Source: CAYZWU01 sp964482235 (GTDB lineage Bacteria; Planctomycetota; B15-G4; CAYZWU01). Taken from it: DNA of 50,952 nt. Shown here one piece after another: positions 9,701-17,448 of the stretch; positions within the stretch are counted from its first letter, which is position 1, and each line of letters begins with the position of its first letter. A model generated the notes under the pieces. That model was not told the origin of the DNA and did not search any database. It was given only the letters and a program-made list of their open reading frames with translations. Both the position numbers and the translations under genes were made by a program. The stretch is from NCBI GenBank assembly GCA_964482235.1, contig CAYZWU010000038.1, forward strand, positions 1 through 50,952, written 5' to 3'.

Positions 9701-9806
9701 GCGGACCTTCAGACAGCGCCCTGCCTTCTCCCGGTTCGGCAAACATCAGGAGCCCCAGAACCAGGGCGCCAAGAACAGGCGGTCGGATTTCCGGATTGTC
9801 AGGCAC
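6729..9806 (-). CDS. Secreted two-domain glycosidase-like protein (alpha-toroid plus beta-propeller)
   Basis: 1,025 residues starting at a GTG behind AAAGGATGG, with a signal peptide (PVLGALVLGLLMFAEPGEG). Residues about 35-330 form a beta-rich domain, about 330-690 a helical stretch with the look of an (alpha/alpha)6 barrel (WCGQAASVPYATLVLADRFGD, YWGGTLDASCEDKEGAWAAFQAFLAAYDDTG, NEHLDVYAVVATPALYRMG), and about 705-1010 a five-bladed propeller of the GH43/GH32/GH130 class (FRDPVFDGAADPVIVWNRGRAAWWMLYTQRR, LWAPDVVEQGGVYHLFVSY, CIDPALFRFPGGAWRMWYKDE). Asp and Glu residues suited to catalysis occur in the blades, but I cannot assign a GH family. The likely role is breakdown of an acidic or complex glycan outside the cytoplasm. 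Confidence 0.7.
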   Translation of the reverse strand: MPDNPEIRPPVLGALVLGLLMFAEPGEGRALSEGPPLDLRVAVDRSHAVEIAAEGKVLVHSPEEGLWSLATRFEDGWPAGWIHAKPSRREVRGSWAILHGTVETDAGPLEVRDAYRTEGDRIHVIRRFTWRGKAPLEKCALAIRWVVPDAGAASPLLPGISYYGNPSGARNPSRVPLHAGVPGEPSLYEEHRYPMPFAAIEWEREGAFFAAALHTLPSQPRGGRYPDQWWSLGLETTKRGMELLALSGPCATNGRKNVVKAQQGKLMDYPAPWVTLRPGMVIEKTFYLQAFALERAGTGFDGPVAAAIDLFRPFDLDGLPSYEVIIDEKHCFARSRFRDRSGRPGFEMYPDHVKGTHYVMGWCGQAASVPYATLVLADRFGDPGLRDQAARCLDLLSGAPFNENGFLVRYDADADRWNGQDPVSQGQGMENFALAIETARSIDSIDRSKWELFLEKACECHAARILRSDWLPLSTNEAFLVSPLLRGARLFGSDRFRQAALKAAEHYAERHLDMKEPYWGGTLDASCEDKEGAWAAFQAFLAAYDDTGETKYLAWAEHAMNVLLTYVVVWDIEMPAGRLRDFAFRTRGWTAVSPQNEHLDVYAVVATPALYRMGCLLGRSDLKQLAAVMYRSCGQLIDPYGSQGEQIQQTNYAQHGDMSDVFRLRGDYSEGWTVFWIAAHFLNAAAAFETLDVDLDDPADTCGSAAAHDAGEAPAPLFRDPVFDGAADPVIVWNRGRAAWWMLYTQRRAKLDLPGVAWCHGTRIGIAESRDLGTTWRYLGTVPLEPLDDEEYSLWAPDVVEQGGVYHLFVSYVPGMHADWGGDRYILHYASRDLGKWEFRRRIGLASDRCIDPALFRFPGGAWRMWYKDEGRGSRTLAVESRDLEEWSAVADPGVSERYGEAPKVFRFSGSYWMLKDPNSGLDVYRSADLQEWEYQGKILAEPGRRNDDGSIGKHADVVISGERAFIFYFTHPEGQDYPLRDGVMRFAARRSSIQAAELVVQDGRLICDRDAPCRVRLDPPQVGQ

Positions 9807-9849
9807 CTCTCCATCCTTTCAGAAGAAAAGTCTCGTTCTTGTTGTTCAG

Positions 9850-10791
9850 CTACTTTCCCGACAGGGCTCGAATCGAGCCGGCATAGAATTCGGCCTCCCT
9901 GCCGAATCCATGCTCGCGGCAGAACGCTTCAAGGCGCCTGTAGCGCTCCCCGGGATCAGCTCCCGTGCACCACCAGACCTTGGCCGCGCACTCGGGGCAG
10001 AGGGCGATCGGCCTGCGATCGGACTCCGCCCTGTGGTTGCTCCCGCACATGTTGCACTCGTAGAGAATGCAGTGCCGCATGGAGATCATGTGCCCCATCT
10101 CGTGAACCGCCGTCTTCATGGTGCGGAGGAGGCAGAGCCTGAACTCCGCCTCGCCGGCATCGGGATCGCCGTTCCGGAAGATCGACCAGACTCCCACGCG
10201 CCGCCGGAGCGACGCCTGGCCGAAGACGAAGTTCCATCCCTCGCCGGGCCAGAGATCCGAGGCCGTGAAGGCTATGCAGGCCAGGGCGTCGTCGGGCAGC
10301 CGCGGCTCGAGGACCGAGTCGAGGACATGGGTGGAGAGGATCTGTTTCACGCCCCACTCGGGATGCACGCGCCGCGCCTTCTCGGGGATCACCGAAAGGG
10401 GAAGATCGTCCGACACCCTGACCGGCACACTGAAGTAGAGCTTCATGAACTCCGCGGTGAGCGTGATGATCCGGCGCTCCGTCCGGGTGAATTCGCCCAG
10501 CGGTACGATGCAGATCGTCCGCCTCTTCCCTTCGGGCCTGACGGGCCGGCAATCCACGTACTCCGCGAAGGTCTGCCCCTCCTCGTGGTGCTCGGCGAGC
10601 CAGTCGCCCGGCCTCGGCGGACCGAGCTCGCGGTGGAGAGGGCGAAGCTTCGACATGGCTGCGGCTATCCCGGACCGATCGAGCGGTCCGGTTTTCGGCC
10701 CTTCGCCGGGGGAGTCGGCGTCCGACGTGCACCCCCATGCCGGGAAGAGAAGCAGAAGAGTGAACAGGAATAGAATGCAGCTCCAGCTCAT
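9850..10791 (-). CDS. Archaemetzincin-like (M54) zinc metalloprotease lipoprotein
   Basis: 313 residues. The N-terminus is a lipoprotein signal (LFLFTLLLLFPAWGC, Cys about 21). The catalytic region is HEMGHMISMRHC (first His at residue 230) followed by YECNMCGS and CPEC. This matches the archaemetzincin/AMZ signature: HExxH plus a third zinc ligand, then a four-cysteine structural zinc site. Upstream, TICIVPLGEFTRTERRIITLTAEFMKLYFSVPVRV matches the family's N-terminal fold. Archaemetzincins are usually cytosolic, so an exported lipid-anchored form is unusual. The gene is 43 bp upstream of the glycosidase-like gene on the same strand, probably co-transcribed. Confidence 0.85.
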   Translation of the reverse strand: MSWSCILFLFTLLLLFPAWGCTSDADSPGEGPKTGPLDRSGIAAAMSKLRPLHRELGPPRPGDWLAEHHEEGQTFAEYVDCRPVRPEGKRRTICIVPLGEFTRTERRIITLTAEFMKLYFSVPVRVSDDLPLSVIPEKARRVHPEWGVKQILSTHVLDSVLEPRLPDDALACIAFTASDLWPGEGWNFVFGQASLRRRVGVWSIFRNGDPDAGEAEFRLCLLRTMKTAVHEMGHMISMRHCILYECNMCGSNHRAESDRRPIALCPECAAKVWWCTGADPGERYRRLEAFCREHGFGREAEFYAGSIRALSGK

Positions 10792-10833
10792 GACGGCATC
10801 ATACCAGCCTTCATGCTCCGTGATCCATACCGT

Positions 10834-12405
10834 CTACCGGGAATGGAGAACGGCCCGCTTGTTGATTTGATCCGGCCTGATCCAGTTGCGGAGAGCCGCC
10901 TGGACGTCCGACTTCCTGACCGGCTTGGTGATGTAGTCGTCCATGCCCGCATCAAGGCACTTTTCCCTGTCGCCCGTCATGGCGTCGGCGGTCATGGCGA
11001 CGATCGGGATGCGGTAGTCTCCACACTCCTGCCGGCGAATCTCGATAGTCGCCGTGAGCCCGTCCATCTCCGGCATGTGCAGGTCCATGAACACCAGGTC
11101 GTAGGGGCACCGGGCAAGGATGTCGAGCGCCTCCAGGCCGTTGGCCGCAACGTCGACGCGGCAGCCCATCTTTTCCAGCATCCGCACCGCGACCTTCTGG
11201 TTCACGACGTTGTCCTCCACCACGAGGATCCGCCCGGACAGGCACTCTGCCGCTTCGGTCTTGCCATCGTGAATGGACCCGGCATTGAGTCGAGCCGCAT
11301 TCTGCTCGGCCGACCAGTCGAGCAGCATGGGCAGGGTGACGGTGAAGGTCGAACCGACGCCGACCCGGCTCGTCGCCCGTATGTCCCCCCCCATAAGCTC
11401 GACGAGGTGGCGGGAGATGGTCAGGCCAAGACCCGCTCCGCCGAACTTCCGTGTGGCCGACATGTCCGCCTGCGAGAACTGCTCGAAGATGCTCTTCAGC
11501 TTGTCTTCAGGGATACCGATCCCCGAATCATCCACAGTGACGATCACGTGGATCTCGTCCTTCGCCGCGACCTCGGCACGGATATCGAGGATCACGTGCC
11601 CCTTCAGGGTAAACTTGATCGCATTGCTCATCAGATTCACCAGGACCTGGCGAATTCGACCGGGATCGTTGACGAAATGGCGCGGCGTGTCGGGAGCGTA
11701 CCGCATCCTGACATCGATATCGCGCTTGCTCGCCTCGATGGAGAGAAGATCGAGTACCTCCTCGGCCACGATGAACAGGTCGAAGGGGACCGGCTCGAGA
11801 TCGAGCCTGCCGGCCTCGACCTTGGAGAAGTCGAGAATGTCGTTGATGATGCTCATCAGCGACTCTGCCGAGATACGGGCCGTCTCGGCGAGCTCGCGCT
11901 GCTCGTCGGTGGGCTCCGCTTCCAGGAGCAGGTTGATCATGCCGATCACACCGTTCATCGGCGTTCGGATCTCGTGGCTCATGTTGGCCAGGAACTCGCT
12001 CTTGATGCGTGTGGCAGCCTCGGCCGCCTCCTTCGCCACCCTCAGCTCCTCGCGGGACTTCTGGTACGCTGCGAGAGTTTTTTCCAGCTCGGCGCGGGAT
12101 TGTTCCAGGTCGTAGTTCTTGTCTTCCAGCACGCGCATCAGGTCGGAGAGATCGATCGACTTCTGGACCAGGGTGACGTTCTGGAACCTGAGCTCCGTGC
12201 GCGCGTCCTCGAGCTGCTTGTTCTGCTTTTCCAGCTCATGCTTGACCCTGGAGAGCACGTTGACCTTGCTCGAGAGGGAATCGTTCATCATCTCGAGGGC
12301 GTGGAGTTTTTTCATCAGGAGGTCCTCGACGCGCATTCTTTCGAGGATCTCCCCATGGAGTTCGAGGATCTTGTTCTTCAAGTCCCTGTTTCGCTGGTCG
12401 TCCAT
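10834..12405 (-). CDS. Hybrid sensor histidine kinase with receiver domain, no obvious sensor
   Basis: 523 residues. Residues about 1-130 are a charged coiled coil; then HisKA with FLANMSHEIRTPMNGV (phospho-acceptor His144), HATPase (N box HFVNDPGRIRQVLVNLMSNAIKFT, G boxes DDSGIGIP and GGAGLGLTIS), and a receiver domain starting RILVVEDNVVNQ with phospho-acceptor Asp441 in FMDLHMPEMDG. There is no membrane segment and no PAS or GAF domain, so it should be cytosolic and take its signal from a partner. It follows the FIST-domain gene by 56 bp on the same strand, and FIST proteins often pair with such kinases. No separate response-regulator output gene is seen nearby. Confidence 0.92.
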   Translation of the reverse strand: MDDQRNRDLKNKILELHGEILERMRVEDLLMKKLHALEMMNDSLSSKVNVLSRVKHELEKQNKQLEDARTELRFQNVTLVQKSIDLSDLMRVLEDKNYDLEQSRAELEKTLAAYQKSREELRVAKEAAEAATRIKSEFLANMSHEIRTPMNGVIGMINLLLEAEPTDEQRELAETARISAESLMSIINDILDFSKVEAGRLDLEPVPFDLFIVAEEVLDLLSIEASKRDIDVRMRYAPDTPRHFVNDPGRIRQVLVNLMSNAIKFTLKGHVILDIRAEVAAKDEIHVIVTVDDSGIGIPEDKLKSIFEQFSQADMSATRKFGGAGLGLTISRHLVELMGGDIRATSRVGVGSTFTVTLPMLLDWSAEQNAARLNAGSIHDGKTEAAECLSGRILVVEDNVVNQKVAVRMLEKMGCRVDVAANGLEALDILARCPYDLVFMDLHMPEMDGLTATIEIRRQECGDYRIPIVAMTADAMTGDREKCLDAGMDDYITKPVRKSDVQAALRNWIRPDQINKRAVLHSR

Positions 12406-12461
12406 CAAGTCGTTCTTCCCACCCTGTAGAACGTCTCGGTGCGATCACTCTTGTCGAGGAA

Positions 12462-13688
12462 TTATCGGCTCCCCAGTACCCAGATCACCACGGTCTCGTT
12501 GTGGAACTTCGTCTTGGCCAGCTGCGGCTCCATCTTGGAGATGGGGCCGATCTCACCATAGGTGTAGAAACCGATCAGGGGGACATCGCGCCCCAGGACC
12601 TCCTTGACCGCGTCCACCTCCTCCTGTGTCCGCCGTCCCAGCACGAGCTTGCGACCCACGCAGCTGAACATGAAGATCGCCCTGGGCGAGGCGCCCATCA
12701 GGCTCTCCTTCGCCTGCTCGGCAGCCAGCCTGGCTCCGTTGATGATGTCCCCTCTGGTGGCCGTGGTCAGGGTGATGGCGCCCCCTTCCGGGATCGACGC
12801 GGCCAGCGTGATGCTGCCGGACTCCTCATCCACGGCCAGCCCGCAGCGCAGCTGGAAATACTCCCTGCCTCCGATCGACACCTTCTCGTCGATCAGCCCG
12901 AAAGGGTACTCCAGGCAGATGCCGGGAAGCTTGGTCGATCGGTCTTCACCCAGGAACTTCCTGTAAAGATCGAGAGCGTTTTCGCCGTCGAACTCGCTCA
13001 CCACGTTTCCCCGGGACTTCGTGCAGCGGAAGTGAATCCCGATCGATTCGAAGCCGCTCCTCACGCCAACGCCGGTCCGGAATCCCTCCCGGCCGCAGAT
13101 GAGCAACCCCGGCATGGCATCGGTGCAGACCTTCCCGTTGAAGTACTGCAGCGTCTGTCCGAAGTTCTCGCCATCGCCAAGGTATCCTCCCACGATCTCG
13201 AACTCCGAACCGAGAACCGCGTGGAGCCCGTCGATCACCTTGATTCCGTCGCCTCCCAGCCCGTTCGGAAAAACGAGGAGAGAAAGGGCTTCCTCCAGAG
13301 AGCCCTGTCTGAGTACGTCCTCGGCCAGCGCCCTGCCGCAAGCCTCCTCGTCCCGGCTCATTTCAAGTCCGATTCCCGTGTGGAAACGAAGCTTGCTGGA
13401 GCTCAAGGCCATGACGACGACGGAGCTCGTCGTGAATCCCGTCGTGTGGACCTCGCCGGCTGTCGTGCCACCCACCATGGGAAGATCTCCCGCAACGGAA
13501 GTGATTCCGTCAAGGAGCTCCTGGTGCTCGTAGCCGGGATCGGCCAGAACGATCAGTACATCGGGAATCGAGCCGTGCTGCTCCATCGCCTGCCTGGCTG
13601 CGGTCTCCCCGGCGATGTACGAATTGTTCCTGTCGTGCGAGTGGCCCACCCCGGCAATCACATCGGATAGAACTGCTTCTGCTGCCAT
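12462..13688 (-). CDS. FIST domain signal-transduction protein
   Basis: 408 residues with FIST_N and FIST_C halves: an N-terminal part reading GSIPDVLIVLADPGYEHQELLDGI...GGTTAGEVHTTGF, the typical GG(T/C)xxGE motif, and a C-terminal part ending in IFMFSCVGRKLVLGRRTQEEVDAVKEVLGRDVPLIGFYTYGEIGP, which is diagnostic for FIST_C. FIST domains are thought to bind small ligands, perhaps amino acids. No transmembrane helix is present. The ATG lies directly after AGAGGAAGGG. It is the first gene of a two-gene unit with the hybrid histidine kinase, so it probably supplies that kinase's input. Confidence 0.9.
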   Translation of the reverse strand: MAAEAVLSDVIAGVGHSHDRNNSYIAGETAARQAMEQHGSIPDVLIVLADPGYEHQELLDGITSVAGDLPMVGGTTAGEVHTTGFTTSSVVVMALSSSKLRFHTGIGLEMSRDEEACGRALAEDVLRQGSLEEALSLLVFPNGLGGDGIKVIDGLHAVLGSEFEIVGGYLGDGENFGQTLQYFNGKVCTDAMPGLLICGREGFRTGVGVRSGFESIGIHFRCTKSRGNVVSEFDGENALDLYRKFLGEDRSTKLPGICLEYPFGLIDEKVSIGGREYFQLRCGLAVDEESGSITLAASIPEGGAITLTTATRGDIINGARLAAEQAKESLMGASPRAIFMFSCVGRKLVLGRRTQEEVDAVKEVLGRDVPLIGFYTYGEIGPISKMEPQLAKTKFHNETVVIWVLGSR

Positions 13689-13871
13689 CCCTTCCTCTTA
13701 TTAATAAATATCAATACACAGGTCAGGCAATCGTAGAATAAGTATCGGCAAAACTATTTTCAGACGTTTAAGTGTATTCTCCGGCCTGGATATCATTCTC
13801 CCTGACCTGCAGCGACTTTGGACGGATCTTGCGGTAATGCTACTGCCAACCGTAGCGCTGAAGGGCCCCGC

Positions 13872-15290
13872 TCAGGAGCATCTGCTGCGGAAGTAGCGGT
13901 TCATGGCATGAATGCGGCCGACCTGGTAGGCGACCATGAATCCCAAGATCGCCATGGAAACGAGAAAGATGACGGAGCTGTCGAAGGACACACTCAGCCC
14001 GGGACGGAAGTAGATCGAATCGAACAGCAGACCGGCATAGGAGAGCATGGTGAGTCCTGTCATGAACCAGACCAGCCGCGTCCGGTTCAGGAGCCCCGAG
14101 CCGGCGATCAGGAGGGGATAGCCGATGATCAGAGGACTCGAGACTCCATCGGCCTGCAGCAGGATCACCGTGAGGAACAGCATGTCGGCCAGGGCCCAGC
14201 CGTAGTGGGCGGCACCCGCCCTGCCGTCACGCTTCATCCATCGCTGGAAGAGAGAGCACACCGGCGCCCAGACCAGAAGGAGCACCGACGTGGTGAGGAA
14301 GAAGCGTGTATCGACGATCGAGAACACCGCATAATTCATCAGGTTGATCAGGAAGAAAACCGCGATGCCGAGCCAGTGCACCGCCAGGGCCGGAGCCCTC
14401 CGGATCCAGCGGCGCAGCCGGTCCCACCTCGTCGGCGGCTCGATCTTCAGCTCCTCTCCGCGCAGGAACCGATCGAGATCGTCGGCAAGATCGAGGGCGC
14501 TGGAATATCTCTTCTCAGGCCGCTTGTCGAGACAGCGCATGCAGATCCAGTCGACCTCTCTCGGGATTCGAGACGAAACCGAGGCCAGCGGCAGCGGCTC
14601 TCTCTCGATGATCTTCACCAGAGTCTCCATCAGGTCATCGCCCACGAGGGGAGGAAATCCTGCGAGGAGCTCGTAGAGAATCGTGCCGAGGCAGTAGATG
14701 TCGGTTCGAGGCGTGAGGCTCGACACGTTGCCTGACGCCTGTTCCGGAGACATGTACCGGGGCGTGCCGGTCACGACGTTCCGGACCTTCTCGCTCGCTC
14801 CGGCGCCGTACATCATGGCGAGACCGAAATCGGTCACGTAGGGCTGCCCGTCCTTGCCGATCATGATGTTGCTCGGTTTCAGGTCGCGATGGATGATCCC
14901 GTTCTCGTGAAGATGGTGCACGGCGCGGGAAATCGTCGCGAGGAGCGACACGACCTGGTCGAGGCTCATCTCCTCCCGCTCGATCCGGTCGACAAGGCTC
15001 CCGCCCTCGATGTAATCCATGGCGATGTACGGCGTACCATGCATCTCCCCCACCTCGTGGATCGCAACGATGTTGGGATGGCGGATCCGGGCCGCAACGC
15101 GCGCCTCTTCATGGAATCGCTCGACAGCTTCGCGCGAGACGGACTGACCGGTCCGTATCATCTTCAACGCCACAACCCGGTCGAGGCTCTTCTGGCGCGC
15201 CTGGAAGACCACACCGGCGCTTCCCCGTCCGATCTCATCGAGCAGCAGGTAATCTCCAAACTCTCCAGTGTGCTCTTCCGCGGAACTCAT
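13872..15290 (-). CDS. Membrane-bound Ser/Thr protein kinase
   Basis: 472 residues from ATG 15290 (a longer TTG start at 15311 is less likely because GAGG sits before 15290). A complete Hanks-type kinase fills residues about 10-280: IGRGSAGVVFQ loop, VALKMI lysine, HRDLKPSNIM catalytic loop, TDFGL, and GTPRYMSPEQ activation segment. The C-terminal 175 residues carry five to six transmembrane helices (for example FFLINLMNYAVFSIV, FLTVILLQADGV, SVIFLVSMAILGFMVAY) rather than the usual single helix with PASTA or other sensors. All catalytic residues are present, so it should be active. The substrate is unknown; the multi-helix membrane part may be the sensor. Confidence 0.9.
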   Translation of the reverse strand: MSSAEEHTGEFGDYLLLDEIGRGSAGVVFQARQKSLDRVVALKMIRTGQSVSREAVERFHEEARVAARIRHPNIVAIHEVGEMHGTPYIAMDYIEGGSLVDRIEREEMSLDQVVSLLATISRAVHHLHENGIIHRDLKPSNIMIGKDGQPYVTDFGLAMMYGAGASEKVRNVVTGTPRYMSPEQASGNVSSLTPRTDIYCLGTILYELLAGFPPLVGDDLMETLVKIIEREPLPLASVSSRIPREVDWICMRCLDKRPEKRYSSALDLADDLDRFLRGEELKIEPPTRWDRLRRWIRRAPALAVHWLGIAVFFLINLMNYAVFSIVDTRFFLTTSVLLLVWAPVCSLFQRWMKRDGRAGAAHYGWALADMLFLTVILLQADGVSSPLIIGYPLLIAGSGLLNRTRLVWFMTGLTMLSYAGLLFDSIYFRPGLSVSFDSSVIFLVSMAILGFMVAYQVGRIHAMNRYFRSRCS

Positions 15291-15543
15291 GACGCTGACG
15301 CCTCGAAACAAGCCTTTGATTTGCAGGGAATTGCGGTTCTCCTGACCTTACGGTCTCCGTCGATGGGCAACTTTTTCTTCCTGTCGGACCGGAGGCGGCA
15401 TAGGATGGAGTACCTGGATGGCAGGAAGCGCCTCCCGGAGTCCATTGACTCGACCAGTTTTGTTAGTGGACACCTACATTGCCAGAATCCCGGTAAACGG
15501 TCAACCCTGATGCCAAATTCGTTTTTTTCCACGGAGTGATCAG

Positions 15544-16839
15544 ATGAACCTCTTCAAGGAGATCACGGCCCACGAGGTCTACCCGGCTCTGGGCTGCACC
15601 GAGCCGATCGCGTGCGCCTTTGCCGCGACCACGGCCGCAGCCGAGCTCGAGGGACCTCTCGAGAAGCTGATCCTCGAGGTCGACCGCGGCACATACAAGA
15701 ACGGCGCCGCCGTGAAGGTTCCCCACTCGGGAGGAAAGAAGGGCAACCTGATCGCCGCCCTTCTCGGCGCCCTCGTGGCCAGGCCCGACGCCAGGCTGGA
15801 GGTGCTCGGCCACGTGACCGACTCGATCCGGCGCGACGCGGACCGCCTCATCGCCTCGGGCGCCTGCACGATCACCTGCATCGAGGACGCTCCGGGGTTC
15901 CGCGTGGCGGTGCAACTCTCGTCCGGCCCTCGCTCGGCCCGCTGCGTCCTTGCAGAGGGGCACACCCACGTCGAGCTGATCGAGAGGGACGGCCAGGTGA
16001 TCCACCAGTCAGCCGGCCGGGGCGGCCGAGGCGGCGACCTCGCGTACCGCAACGACTTGAAGAAGCTCGACTTCGCCGGACTCTTCAGCATGGCCGACCG
16101 GCTCGATGACGACGACATGGCCTACCTGAAAAAAGGCGTTGCCATGAACCGGTCGATGGCCGGGTTCGGCCGCAAGATCAACGGCACCGCCATCCAGCTT
16201 CTCAAGATGAAGGATGAGGGTTTCCTGGCCGACGACATCTTCTTCAGGACAAAGGTCAGCGTGGCATCGGCCGTTGATGCGAGGATGGCGGGCATCAGCC
16301 AGCCGGTGATGACGTCCGGCGGTTCCGGCAATCAGGGGATCGTGGCGTTCCTGACCCTGGACAGCGTGGGACGATCGCTCGACATCCCCGAGGAGACGAT
16401 CCTCCGAAGCATCGGAGCGGCCCATGTCATCAACTCGTACATCAAGTGCTTCGTGGGAGAACTGGCCGTGATCTGCGGGTGCGCCATGGCAGCGGGCATC
16501 GCGGCGGCGGCGGGCATCGTCTACCAGAAGAAGGGTGCCGCCCTGCCGGAGATCTCCCTGGCCGTGAACAACGTGATCAGCGACCTGGGCGGCCTGATCT
16601 GCGACGGCGCCAAGCCGGGGTGCGCCATGAAAACCGTCACCTCCGTCGACTCGGCCATGCGCTCGGCGTTCATGGCGCTTGGCGGATACGGCCCGGAATC
16701 GGACGAGGGCGTGGTGGGAATGACGGTGGAGGATTCGATCCGCAACCTGGGGCGGATCACCCTGGAAGGGATGTTCGAGGTCGATCCCACCCTGCTCGAC
16801 ATCATCCGCACGAAATCGGGAGGCAGCGGCAAGGCGTGA
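15544..16839 (+). CDS. cyuA: L-cysteine desulfidase / serine-dehydratase-alpha-like iron-sulfur protein
   Basis: 431 residues matching the CyuA/YhaM (UPF0597) family, which degrades L-cysteine to pyruvate, sulfide and ammonia using a [4Fe-4S] cluster. The N-terminus EITAHEVYPALGCTEPIA (Cys18) and the C-terminal CGCAMAAGIAAAAGI and ICDGAKPGCAMK supply the conserved cysteines, and VMTSGGSGNQGI is the family's glycine-rich motif. Length agrees with the E. coli protein. The ATG follows GGAGTGATCAG. It is divergent from the kinase gene and convergent with folB; no cysteine transporter lies beside it. Activity on serine is an alternative. Confidence 0.88.
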   Translation: MNLFKEITAHEVYPALGCTEPIACAFAATTAAAELEGPLEKLILEVDRGTYKNGAAVKVPHSGGKKGNLIAALLGALVARPDARLEVLGHVTDSIRRDADRLIASGACTITCIEDAPGFRVAVQLSSGPRSARCVLAEGHTHVELIERDGQVIHQSAGRGGRGGDLAYRNDLKKLDFAGLFSMADRLDDDDMAYLKKGVAMNRSMAGFGRKINGTAIQLLKMKDEGFLADDIFFRTKVSVASAVDARMAGISQPVMTSGGSGNQGIVAFLTLDSVGRSLDIPEETILRSIGAAHVINSYIKCFVGELAVICGCAMAAGIAAAAGIVYQKKGAALPEISLAVNNVISDLGGLICDGAKPGCAMKTVTSVDSAMRSAFMALGGYGPESDEGVVGMTVEDSIRNLGRITLEGMFEVDPTLLDIIRTKSGGSGKA

Positions 16840-16848
16840 GGGGCGGCT

Positions 16849-17202
16849 TCAGCTTCTCTCCCTCGTTATCTCGACACCCACGGACCGGGCGAAGCGGAGC
16901 GCCCCCGGCTTCTCGATCGCGACCCGGACACGGCAGACCTTGGCATCCTCGAAGCAGACATCCGCCACGGCTCCGGCCAGGGCCTCGACGAGCTTGTACT
17001 GCGAGCTCTCCACCAGGCGATAGATCCGCTTCTTGATCGAGCGGTAGTTCACCGTGTCCTCGAGATCGTCGGTCCGGCCCGCCTTCTCGAGATCCGTCCA
17101 GAGGACCACGTTGATCAGGACGTCCTGCTTCTTCTCGCGTTCGTCGTCATTGATCCCGATGATCGCACGGACCAGGAGGTCCTTGATGAATATGCTGTCC
17201 AT
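16849..17202 (-). CDS. folB: Dihydroneopterin aldolase (folate synthesis)
   Basis: 117 residues from ATG 17202, which is preceded by GGAG; an in-frame TTG at 17229 is less likely. The protein shows the T-fold of FolB: MDSIFIKDLLVRAIIGINDDEREKKQ, with the pterin-binding Glu region, and the catalytic lysine motif VAIEKPGAL near the end. It converts 7,8-dihydroneopterin to 6-hydroxymethyl-7,8-dihydropterin and glycolaldehyde in tetrahydrofolate synthesis. FolX epimerase is a related alternative. No other folate gene is adjacent; it is divergent from the dehydrogenase operon. Confidence 0.88.
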   Translation of the reverse strand: MDSIFIKDLLVRAIIGINDDEREKKQDVLINVVLWTDLEKAGRTDDLEDTVNYRSIKKRIYRLVESSQYKLVEALAGAVADVCFEDAKVCRVRVAIEKPGALRFARSVGVEITRERS

Positions 17203-17314
17203 GCCGATGGTCTCCACGAACTGGGCCAATCAGTTTGAATAGCCTCGGTTTCAGGGCTCGCCATCCACTCTTTTCCACCCCCTTCCGGGCGGTAGGCTCC
17301 CTGCCCGGATTACC

Positions 17315-17342
17315 TTGACACTACCCGATCCCCTGCTATCAA
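17315..17342 (+). promoter_or_regulatory. Promoter of the pyruvate dehydrogenase operon
   Basis: Consensus -35 TTGACA (17315-17320), 16-bp spacer, -10 TATCAA (17337-17342) preceded by TGC (extended -10). Transcription would start near 17349, leaving a leader of about 100 nt before pdhA. Confidence 0.6.
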
Positions 17343-17448
17343 AAAAGACCAAGTGTATTTTCATATAACCAGTTGTGCCAAAAGGAAGATATCCGAAAAG
17401 GGACAACCCCAACGACTTGAAATAACTGACTCTAAAGGAATAGATACG

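Noticed and set aside
13719..13809. 9-nt inverted repeat CAGGTCAGG / CCTGACCTG flanking the region upstream of the FIST gene
   Set aside because: Too short and too far apart (73 nt) to separate from chance without comparison to relatives.
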